Below, piece by piece: positions 55,801 to 64,000 of a stretch of DNA of 64,000 nt; the first letter of the stretch is position 1, and the number at the start of each line of letters is the position of its first letter. A program made the translations under genes and the position numbers. The stretch comes from Piezodorus guildinii (Eukaryota > Arthropoda > Insecta > Hemiptera > Pentatomidae), in the NCBI GenBank assembly GCA_023052935.1, contig CM041292.1, forward strand, positions 86,845,169 to 86,909,168, given 5' to 3'. Under the pieces are notes generated by a model. That model did not search any database and was not told the origin of the DNA. It was given only the letters and a program-made list of their open reading frames with translations.

Positions 55801-56955
55801 TTTAGATAGAAGATGGACGTTATATAAATGGAAAAAAGGGAATCTCAGAATAAAACTGGAAAAATAAAAAATAATTGCCTTTCGAAACGTTGGTAGGCCA
55901 GCACGTAAAGAAAAATGGTCCTTAGGCTCAGAAAATATAGTTGTACAACAGTATAAATACTTAGGGATAACTCTCACGCCTACTCTTTCAATATCTAAAC
56001 ACATCGCAGAAAAACTGAATAAAGCTAAGGTAAGGTGGATATGAACTTGATTTGGTGCTAGTTTATGGAAAACGAAGAATAGTTCTATCCAAAAAGTTGC
56101 AGGTGTTTAATTCCATTAGTAGAGCAGTGATGTGCTATGGAACACAAATCTGGGGTGGGGCTAGTTATGTAGCCGTGGAAAAAATACAGAGACTATTTCT
56201 TTAAAAAAATATTTAAATTACCAAAATATAACTCAATTTCACTTTGAGACGGAATAGATTCATTATTTATGTTCGCCCTAAAAATTAATTTTGATTATAT
56301 TATTAAAATTTTAAATCTTCCACCGCGTAGATATCCAAATAATTAAGAAAAAAATCGATATGATCATATGATATACTCTTCTATAATAGTGAATGATATG
56401 AAAAAAATAGCATGTTTCAAAAGCATCTCCTTAATCTAATAGAATCGCATGGATCATTTAAATCTATTTAACTGTGATGATATTAAGCTATGGAGAAAAA
56501 ATATAGCAACACTAAGGATTCAAAATCAAAAATATATTTATAGTCAATATATTATTAAAGTTAGGAATTCCATAACTTTCCCCCTTTTTTCCCCATGTAA
56601 CCACAGTAAATTACTTTCCTGACAAATGTTCACTGTAGGTGATTATATTGGTAATTAAAATCGGAGGTGATGTTTTAAACTTAAATTACAAAAAAGTCGA
56701 GCAAACATATAATATACCTATGTAGTTTGTGTAATACAAAAGAAATATATCTCTTTCACTTTCTGGCTGCCTGTCCGGTACTTTCAGAGTTTAGAAAAAT
56801 ATACTTGAAAAATATAACTTGGAATTAAACAATTTTTTTTTTAAAAATTGTTTTATTTAGAAATAATATAACCTGCCACAATCATGGACAACGAGTAATG
56901 GCGCTATAAAAAGTCATTCATTCCATATGTACAGTAAATAAAAAAAAAAAAAATA
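55801..56955 (+). pseudogene. R1/I-like LINE reverse transcriptase C-terminal half with poly(A)
   Basis: Plus-strand frames give AFRNVGRPARKEKWSLGSEN, then QYKYLGITLTPTLSISKHIA, then AVMCYGTQIWGGASYVAVEK, then ALKINFDYIIKILNLPPRRY. Near 56,725-56,805, ICVIQKKYISF / CNTKEIYLFHFLAACPVLSE shows the C..C...H...C knuckle typical of R1- and I-like C-termini. Multiple stops and frameshifts are present. A poly(A) at 56,940-56,954 probably marks the 3' end. It runs opposite to the RTE fragments beside it. The abrupt start in the middle of the RT shows 5' truncation. Confidence 0.84.
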
Positions 56956-57375
56956 CAAAGATGAATAAATAAAGAAAAAATTAAATAAAATAAATAAATA
57001 ATAATCTTGACCACATTCACACATATATACAATATTTACTAACTGCCCCTGGGAACTCCGAATCAAACCCCAACGCCCACAAGTGAGTGTCGGGGACCGA
57101 GGCCAGGAGATCCCAGCGCCACCGCTCTAATAAGCCAGTGGGGACTGAGAGAGGGCGCTAAAGTCACATACTCTCAGGCATGAGTGGAGAAGTTGGCCAT
57201 AGCATTGCTTAGTTATATGAGGTCTGTAGGCCACTGCCGCTTCAACCTACGAGGAGGGTTATAGGGATGGTTGGAGCTAGATAGGGATTGGGATAAGGGA
57301 TTAGGAAGGTAAGTAAGCCTCTTGGGATCAAACATTAGAGTTGATAAATGGAAAAGATTGGTTGGCGTTGGTTAA
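56956..57375 (-). mobile_element. Jockey LINE 3' end (5'-truncated)
   Basis: Minus strand: coding tail LPNPLSQSLSSSNHPYNPP then RRLKRQWPTDLI and TAA at 57,213-57,215, closely resembling the C-terminus of the 1-kb copy. Then a GC-richer 3' UTR (TCCACTCATGCCTGAGAGTA, CTGGCCTCGGTCCCCGACAC) and an AT-rich tail. The UTR is unlike those of the other Jockey copies, so this is another subfamily. Confidence 0.85.
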
Positions 57376-58367
57376 TTACTCCAGATCTGCTTTCTCCTAT
57401 AGAATGGAGCTCACAAAAGAATTTGATTTTGATGAGCTGTCAGTGAATTTGATTTTAATACATAAATAACTTCCGAAGTGAAAATATATTGTTTTTGATT
57501 TTGTTATTAATTAATTATATAGATAGAAAAAGGAATAAGACTCCAATAGACCATGTAGTGCGTCGGATTTTATATTTAAAAATAAAATGTTATTGCATTA
57601 TGTAATTTGTAAATTGTTTATTTTCTATTTGCTGTCATTTTGAAAAATAAAAAGACTTTTCTATCTCTATCTATCTATTTATATCTAATTTATCTTACTA
57701 GGAAATGGAAAGACACGATATTCTTAATAACAAGGTGATATCAATTGCCAAAATCAAACATTTTGACATCATATTTGTTGGAAATTCGGACCGCTGAATA
57801 GACTAACCCCTAATCATGGGTTACTGCGCCAATTAAATGTATAGTAATATGTTATATAAGTTTATACCATATCGTATCTGCTATGTATTTGATACAGAAG
57901 TATTGGATAGCAACATAAACAAGAAAAAATATTAAGAACTCTCTGAACTAAAAGGGGATTCGTATAGGAACGCTGATTCGAAGATCCTCAATCCGCGAAG
58001 AGGTAGAGCAGGTAAAAAGATTTACTTTTTCATTGGAATCCATCAAAAGAAGAAAGGCAACAAAAGAACCTGCCGGAGCGATACTGTCCTGGAGTCCTGT
58101 AGTAGAAAACCGTGCCAGGATTTTGCTTTGTATTCGTTTCCTTCTAAGATCAGGAGTAAAGATCTAGGTAAAATACAAATAAAAAGGAGAAGTAAGAATC
58201 TAGTAAAAAAATGTTAAGGATGAGTAGGGCTGAGCTTGGAGAATATTTTACTGGTTGTGCGGGCTTTTTGAAAGTTAGGAATTTCTACAGGATTATTAAG
58301 AATTAACCAACTAAAAGCATTCACATTCGTGAAAATGATGTGAGTGATATCAGAAACCATTAATTCT
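57376..58367. other. Unassigned interval
   Basis: AT-rich, with a (CTAT)n microsatellite at 57,660-57,690. 57,960-58,160 is slightly GC-richer but unassigned. Confidence 0.4.
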
Positions 58368-58645
58368 TTAAGATGAGGAGAATTGTTGGGGGTGCGGTCA
58401 TGAAAAAAAATTCACACTTATATTTTAATTGTGTGCCGGCGTTTCGGCCTTCTTGTTTCATTTCTCTTTCTTGATCTTGTTTCTCTTAGCGTTGATGAAG
58501 GCCTACGATGTAGGCCGAAACGTCGACACACAATTAAAATATGTATTGCTTATTAGTTGTTTTTTTTGTTTTGTTTTTTATTACCTCACCCCAACCATCT
58601 TCCTCACCATAATATTCTCAACGATCAACTAAACTTCATCATTAT
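58368..58645. repeat. Repeat family D, copy 3: palindromic foldback
   Basis: Two D units in head-to-head inversion. Left arm: GATGAGGAGAATTGTTGGGG, GTGCGGTCATG, TTTTAATTGTGTGCCGGCG, TTTCGGCC. Right arm: GGCCGAAACGTCGACACACA, ATTAAAATATG, CACCCCAACCATCTTCCTCA, CAACGATCAACTAAACTTCA. The spacer holds CGTTGATGAAGGCCTACGAT followed by GTAGGCC, a perfect 7-bp stem. The overlapping ORF 58,429-58,632 is not a gene. Confidence 0.8.
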
Positions 58646-59911
58646 TAATTATTTTAAATGTAATACCCTAAACAAAAAATAGCGGACATACAGCATAATT
58701 TAAATTCCACTTTCTAAAAAAATCTGGTTTCTAGATGATGAAATGAAAGAAAAGAGGAATCGATGTAGCTAATTTTTCAAAATTTGTAGCAACCAATGTT
58801 ACTGCCCTTAATATGTTAATAAATATCACAATAATAATCTAACTGTTTTTAATAAATTGTTGTTTTTAATAAATAGAAAACAGGAACCGAAGGCCTACGT
58901 GACTAGTAAGGATGCTCAGTTACATCATCGGGTCAAGAACTGTACATACCGGCACTTACACTGCAAAACCCTAGCATATTAAAAGAAAATATTTGATCAA
59001 TAGAATATTTGAAATTTTTCGATAAGGTCTGTAATGCAAACAAGATAAGACTCAGGAGGCAATAAAGCTGGTCTATTTACATTATTTCGATACCCAAACC
59101 CAACAATCATCGATGTGGAAAAAAGCATTTCACCCATTACTACAATACTATTTTTTATAAATTACTGATGGGGATAATATTTTATTCTTTCTCAATCATT
59201 ACTTACATACACAAGCGCATTAAGTGGGGTAAATCTCTTGGAGAAAAATTTAAAAAATATGTCTTTGAGGATAAGCTGTGAACATTTTGGAATGCACTGA
59301 TCCAATATTTTTATTGAAATTAATAATACTTAATATCCGTAATGGTTGTATATATAAATGAAAATAAATTATAAATGAAAATAATTCTATACTTTGTTTA
59401 GACAAGTTGTGTGTTCAAAATATTTTCATCATTGACAAAAAAAATCATTCGTATGAAAAATTGTAGAACTGGAGAAATTTGTTTTTCCTTTTTATCATTC
59501 CATTTCTACATTAATTTCATGGAAAACCAGTTAACATATTTAGTTATAAAATATTTTTATGCTACATGATAATGTTTGTTGATAAGATATCGCCGACATT
59601 GAAGTTATATTAAGCTGGTAGTTATTGCCGTTGACGCAGGAACTGCAAGCCCGCGATACATCTTAGTCGTTCACCGACCTCAGCTTCTAAATAAAAGGGA
59701 TTCATGGCTAGGCAGTATTATTCTTCTTGTTTTTTTTCTCTTCCAGTAAATTTAAGACTTTTAGCTAGATGGCATCAGATTTTATTTTTAAAAGAAACTA
59801 CATTTTCAAGTTAGGAGGAGGTACCACTGGACACTGACCTCCCTCATACCTGAAATGCTCTTACAAAAAAAAAAAAAAAAAAAAAAAAAAAATAGTCTAT
59901 AGACTATATAG

Positions 59912-59972
<61 letters not shown>

Positions 59973-60127
59973 CATACAGCGCATCTGCATATTGTCGCGG
60001 AAAAGTAACAGCTGTAGATCATAATAAATAAAGTTAAAAATAAATAAAAGAGCCGACTAGGAACGAAGAGGATACGTACGTTTTACTTAGACTAATACAA
60101 CACTGTCACATAGTCAAAATTAAATTT
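58646..60127. other. Unassigned interval with poly(A) and (TA)n
   Basis: No gene recognised. A poly(A) run at 59,863-59,892 is followed by a TATAGACTATATAGACTA stretch and a (TA)n microsatellite at 59,917-59,972. The poly(A) may mark the end of an unidentified retroposon upstream (59,590-59,860 is less AT-biased). Confidence 0.45.
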
Positions 60128-60140
60128 TAAAATGTAGTGC

Positions 60141-60767
60141 CTATCAGCCATTGAAGAATGGTGTCAAAACTGGAGAATCAAAATAAATCCTAATAAATCC
60201 CATCAAATCACCTTCACTCTACGTCGTAAGCCTATGACTTCCTGCCCCACCGTATCCTTTAACAATATCCTACTTACTCCTGTTGAACAGATTCGGTACT
60301 TAGGACTCCACCTCGACAAACGCCTAACATGGAATCCTCATACTAGACTGAAACGACAGGAAACTGCTCGTACATACAGATTACTACAACACTTACTTGA
60401 CAAACGTTCAAAATTTCCTACTTACTACAAAAAACTCATTTATATCACAATTATCAGGCCTATTTGGACCTATGGCATTGAGCTATGGGGGTCTACTAAA
60501 CCATCGAATTCCTCTCGCATCCAATCCTTGCAGTCCAAAATCCTTCGTAAAATCCTCAATGTTCCTTACTTTGTTACTAATAAAATCATCCATAAAGACC
60601 TAAATATCCCATTAGTTGAAGACTTGGCCCGTTACAGATATACCTCTTTTCATTCCAAACTCCCTGCCCACTCAAACCCGCTTATCCGTGACCTCTCCTC
60701 CATATCTATACCCGACAACCCACCGAGGCGCCTTAAAAGAAGATGGCCAAGAGACCTTCTAACATAA
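60141..60767 (+). pseudogene. Jockey reverse transcriptase, C-terminal ~200 residues
   Basis: Open from the truncation point, in frame with LSAIEEWCQNWRIKINPNKS, through LHLDKRLTWNPHTRLKRQE, PIWTYGIELWGSTKPSN and SKILRKILNVPYFVTNKII to PPRRLKRRWPRDLLT and TAA at 60,765-60,767. No stops or frameshifts are seen, consistent with a fairly young truncated copy. The catalytic Asp boxes were lost with the 5' part, so there is no activity. The ATG at 60,234 is internal, not a natural start. Confidence 0.92.
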
Positions 60768-60896
60768 GACATTGGAGTGCTACCAATGGGTAGTTTCTTC
60801 TCAGGACTATCATGTGTACTAATCATATATAAAGCCTATTTACTTGTTGTATTTATTTAATACAGTTGTAAAGTTCTTTAAATAAATAAATAAAAA
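60141..60896 (+). mobile_element. Jockey LINE, 5'-truncated, with 13-bp TSD
   Basis: A perfect 13-bp target duplication, TAAAATGTAGTGC, is at 60,128-60,140 and 60,897-60,909. The insert begins CTATCAGCCATTGAAGAATG and ends in AAATAAATAAATAAAAA. It landed at the 3' edge of an antisense family A repeat (GTAGTGCGCGCAACAC). This is a dead-on-arrival copy, with only the RT C-terminal third and the 3' UTR. Confidence 0.95.
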
Positions 60897-60899
60897 TAA

Positions 60900-61757
60900 A
60901 ATGTAGTGCGCGCAACACTTTCACTTACCTCGATTGAAAAAATCAATTTAAGAACTATGAAACAAAGATAGAGCTGAAAAAAATTTAAAGAGCTATATTG
61001 AGTTTCATTGAAAATATATGTTTTATAATATTATAATATAAAGTTGCTACGTGCTATAGTCAATCAAGCTTACGCCCTATTAATTACTTTACGTTTCCTT
61101 CCACAACTTATTTATTTAAGATAACATGTTTTCAAACATCTTTATCTTTCCAACGGTGTATTAACCATCTATATTACAAATCTTATGTTCGGAAAAAAAT
61201 ATGTTCTTACAAACATGTTTTTGCTCTTTTATCCTTTTTTTTTTTTTTTTTTTTATACCTAATTTGTACAACTTATGCATTGATCCGTTTTTTATCAATG
61301 CTAACAAGGTGATATGGTCATTTTTTTTTTTTTAGCGGAAGAAAATAAAAAAATTCTGCATTTGAGCCCTATCAGACTATTTCTATCAGAATAAAACAAA
61401 CATGATATTAAGGCCTATTAAAATTTACACGGATACAGCGAGTTTAATAAATAACTTTAGAACCGTTTTTGAGAAAACCGAAATGGCTCTCAAACCATGG
61501 TATAAGTGGCTCTCTGGTTGGCCGATTTTGATGAAAAATTTCTGTAATATCTGAGCCATATACACTTTTAAAACTATATTATATTGAAATTTCAGTATTA
61601 TACAACTTACCGTTTTCGAGCTAGACTTACTACACACAGAGACACAGACTCTTTTGTGGGACTTGGTCATTTGGACACAGCAGACACTAAAATGTGTATT
61701 TCCAGTGAAAACTCGAATTAGAAAATTTTCACGATTGCAATATTTTCCCTAAAAATA
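60900..61757 (-). repeat. Repeat family A, copy 10 (antisense, near full length)
   Basis: The plus strand reads GTGCGCGCAACACTTTCACT then TACCTCG (the family's 3' end), and later GCATTTGAGCCCTATCAGAC, CCAAATGACC in reverse, and TTTTCACGATTGCAATATTT. The LINE at 60,141-60,896 inserted at its 3' end. The ORF 61,425-61,670 (-) is the family's usual non-conserved frame. Confidence 0.78.
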
Positions 61758-62593
61758 TACATACAATAAAGAAAATTTATATAATTAATTATTTTTCCAA
61801 CTTACATACATTTATAAATATAGACCATACTTTTTTTTTTTTTTTCTTCGTGATAATTTAGGCTCTACTTATGATTATTCATTAATGTAATAATTGCAGG
61901 TAAACTCATGTTATGGGTGGATTTTCGTGACAAAAGACAAAAATCAAGGAGTCCTTTTTTACCCAGTTTCTTGTAACAAGATAATTGAAATCTTCTTTCG
62001 AAACTCATCATGTTTCTCTTCACAAAGAAGTAACAACCACAAACGCAACAACATCTAGGAACGGATGAAGACTACAAACCGCTTTTATAAACTGTATGTG
62101 AACTTGATCTAGGGATCGTAAAACAGATAAACTATATCACACCTGATTTAAAACAAGAATATATTTTTTAAAAAGCGGAATACGCAACGTTATCACTAGT
62201 TACTAATATTGTTCGATTTGAAGTATGTTCCCGAAGGTTTGAGATGGAACCCACATAGCATTGTTAGAACTTTTGAGCGTGAAACGAAATTAACATTGTA
62301 TGGGGTTGCATATGGCTCATCACCATGCATCTTCTTTCTTTCTCATGAACAATACCGCCTTGAGCCCGACTCCATGCCGGCAGACCCACCGTCAAACAGA
62401 GTAGGTAGAAACAACACGATTCAGGAGGATCCGAGAAACTGAATAAAACAATGCATATATGCTTATAATTTCTTATTTATTTATATATTTATTCATAGAA
62501 GTTTTGACAGTAAAACGAGATTTGCTATCTGCTTATACAATAAACAAATATGCTGACAAATGATGTGTAATTTACGAAACTGCATAGAATAAA
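61758..62593. other. Unassigned interval
   Basis: No family recognised. The plus ORF 62,209-62,442 (77 residues) has balanced composition but no motif I know. A poly(A) run at 62,595-62,612 directly abuts the broken C-terminus of the antisense LINE, as if a plus-strand retroposon ended there or the LINE was truncated there. Confidence 0.42.
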
Positions 62594-62617
62594 TTAAAAA
62601 AAAAAAAAAAAAATAAC

Positions 62618-64000
62618 TATCAGGTCTCTTGGCCAGCACCTCAATCTTCGGGGCGGATTATATGGGTTTGTGGCAGTGAATGGGTTCTGAGTCAGGTTTG
62701 AATTTACGGTCAGTCTGTCGTAAAATTTATTGTAGCGATTAGTGGCAGTTGCAATGACGAATGGAATGTCCAGGTCAGTATGTAGTGTCTCTTAAGATAC
62801 ATAAAAAAGGACATTTACGATTTTCCTAAGTAATTTTGATCAAAATGATTGGATAATTTTAATGTTCGACTTTTTTTCAGTTCCCCATAACTCGATGCCA
62901 TAAGTCCAAATAGGTTTTATCAGTACTTTATAAATAGTTAATTTGTTTTTTGTTTAATTATTTATTGATATTTAAAACTTTATTGTACAAAACATCTAGT
63001 AAATAGGCTAAAAGAAAATAGACATGAACAAGGCATGTAGAGAAGATACCCGGCGGTAGCACTCTAAAAATTTGTTTGTCAATTTTGAACGTTTGTCTAG
63101 TAATCTCAAAAGAAGTCCACATTGTTCATTCGGTTCTTTTCTTTTTCGTTTGAGGTGGTATGCCCATGTCAGTCGTTTGTCAAGGTTAAGGTCTAAATAA
63201 CGTACTGTGCCCGAAACTGGTATGGGAATATTATTTATAAAGACCTGAGGGCAAGAGTCGTGTTTTAGAGAAAATGTGACGAACATGCTCTTTGATTCAT
63301 TTATTTTTATTTTCTATTTTTTTGCCCAGCAAGCTATGTCATCCAGATGTCCTTGGAGTGCCTGAGAAGTCTTATAGGCGTCTTTATTGGATGTCAGGAT
63401 AGCTGAATCGTCAGTTAAGGTTTCTGTAAGTGTTTCTGGATGCTGTGGGATGTCAGAGCAACATATATTTAACAGTGTTGGACCTAATACTCTGCCTTGA
63501 GGTACAACTGTTTTTATTTGTTTAGTACTAGAGAACTCTGAACACACTATCACACGGAACAACCTATATTTTAAGTACGATTGTAAAATCAGATAATACG
63601 TTGGACTAGGAAAAGATTTTAACTTAGCGAGCAAACCATCGTGCCATGTTCTGTCAAAGGCCTAACTCATATTTAAAAACACTACTAAACAGTAATGTTT
63701 TGATTCTACCGAAAAATGAATATCGTATAATCAACTAATCGGTAACAATGTTTTATTGTTGAATGGTTTGGTTTAAAACCGTACTGGAAATTTGGAATAA
63801 TATCCAAAGAATTAATTGACATTAGACTTCAAAACAAAAGCTTTTCGAATATTTTAGATAAAGATGGTAATAGGATGATTGGGCGGTAGGAATTTGGATC
63901 GTCGGTAAGTTTATTGGGGATTGGAGTACTTCCACAAAACTGTAAAATCAGTAGTTTTTAAGATAGAATTGAAAATATTAGTTAAAAAGATAATGGCTTT
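62618..64000 (-). mobile_element. Jockey LINE, antisense, continuing past window edge
   Basis: The minus strand runs from the window edge through the RT palm, thumb and C-terminus to WPRDLIVI at 62,618, where the frame meets a T-run (plus-strand A-run). It is interrupted by a 120-bp nested LINE 3' end at 62,949-63,068. Degenerate: many frameshifts and stops. The 5' end is outside the window. Confidence 0.9.
62618..64000 (-). pseudogene. Jockey reverse-transcriptase pseudogene
   Basis: Minus-strand order: SYRPIILLPSLSKIFEKLLF near 63,880; FQYGFKPNHSTIKHC near 63,790; AFDRTWHDGLLAKLKS near 63,630-63,670. Then frame 63,314-63,634 with VVPQGRVLGPTLLNI and LTDDSAILTS, where the usual F-A-D-D box reads LTDD. 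Then 63,008-63,286 with FVTFSLKHDSCPQVFINNI, LDLNLDKRLTWAYHLKRKRK and LLLRLLDKRSKLTNK. After the nested insert come NKLTIYKVLIKPIWTYGIEL and WGTEKKSN, and finally PRRLRCWPRDL. At least five frame changes plus stops rule out a functional protein. Confidence 0.9.
62949..63068 (-). mobile_element. 120-bp LINE 3' UTR insert nested in LINE
   Basis: Perfect 9-bp target duplication AATTTGTTT at 62,940-62,948 and 63,069-63,077. Minus strand: AGAGTGCTACCGCCGGGTAT then CTTCTCTACATG, which matches the start of the Jockey 3' UTR at 60.77 kb and 25.2 kb (GAGTGCTACCAATGGGTAGT), ending ATATCAATAAATAATTAAAC. It is an extremely 5'-truncated retrotransposition event. Confidence 0.9.

Noticed and set aside
55798..56004. 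Minus ORF 55,798-56,004
   Set aside because: Antisense shadow of the plus-strand LINE fragment containing QYKYLGITLTP.
62209..62442. 77-residue ORF as a gene
   Set aside because: No motif; lies between retroelement pieces.
1..64000. CRISPR array, phage or bacterial operon
   Set aside because: No regularly spaced repeats with unique spacers, no compact operons or ribosome-binding sites; the element content is eukaryotic.

Overview
The window looks like AT-rich insect DNA, possibly hemipteran, although no single-copy marker fixes the taxon. I recognise no host protein-coding gene and no functional tRNA, rRNA or CRISPR locus. Everything I can assign is a transposable element (TE) or a TE fragment. 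The rest is AT-rich DNA with short chance ORFs. In several places one element sits inside another, and the target-site duplications (TSDs) can still be read.

Layout. 0-5 kb: a Jockey-type LINE runs in from the left edge, followed by two copies of an uncharacterised ~0.9 kb repeat (family A), each split by a tRNA-derived SINE (family B), and then a small Helitron with a helicase remnant. 7-11 kb: three SINE-B copies and a 5'-truncated LINE with a 14-bp TSD. 12.7-20 kb: three more A copies, one interrupted by a decayed mariner, and a small repeat E. 20-25.6 kb: a second SINE family (C), stem-loop motifs, repeat D and a LINE 3' end. 25.6-28.5 kb: nothing recognised. 28.5-29.4 kb: a deletion-derivative mariner, with a near-identical sister at 46.5-47.4 kb.

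30,981-38,102: a nearly pristine LTR retrotransposon on the minus strand. It has two 460/461-bp LTRs with no difference by eye except a one-base indel, a CGCG target duplication, a tRNA-Lys-like primer-binding site, a polypurine tract and one long gag-like ORF. About 4 kb of A-rich, ORF-poor sequence lies where pol should be. It is best read as a recently inserted non-autonomous gag-only element.

38-54 kb: repeats D and E, SINE-B copies including one with a foreign body, a short mariner of a different subfamily, two full A copies, a diverged A copy, a LINE fragment and a 377-bp MITE. 54-57.4 kb: a pile-up of RTE-like, R1/I-like and Jockey LINE remnants with a composite direct/inverted repeat. 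58-64 kb: a palindromic D element, a 5'-truncated Jockey LINE with a 13-bp TSD inserted in an A copy, and a long antisense Jockey LINE that itself holds a 120-bp LINE 3' end with a 9-bp TSD.

The elements form dependency sets. LINEs probably supply reverse transcriptase for the SINEs. An intact mariner elsewhere must have moved the deletion derivatives. An autonomous LTR element elsewhere must supply pol to the gag-only element.
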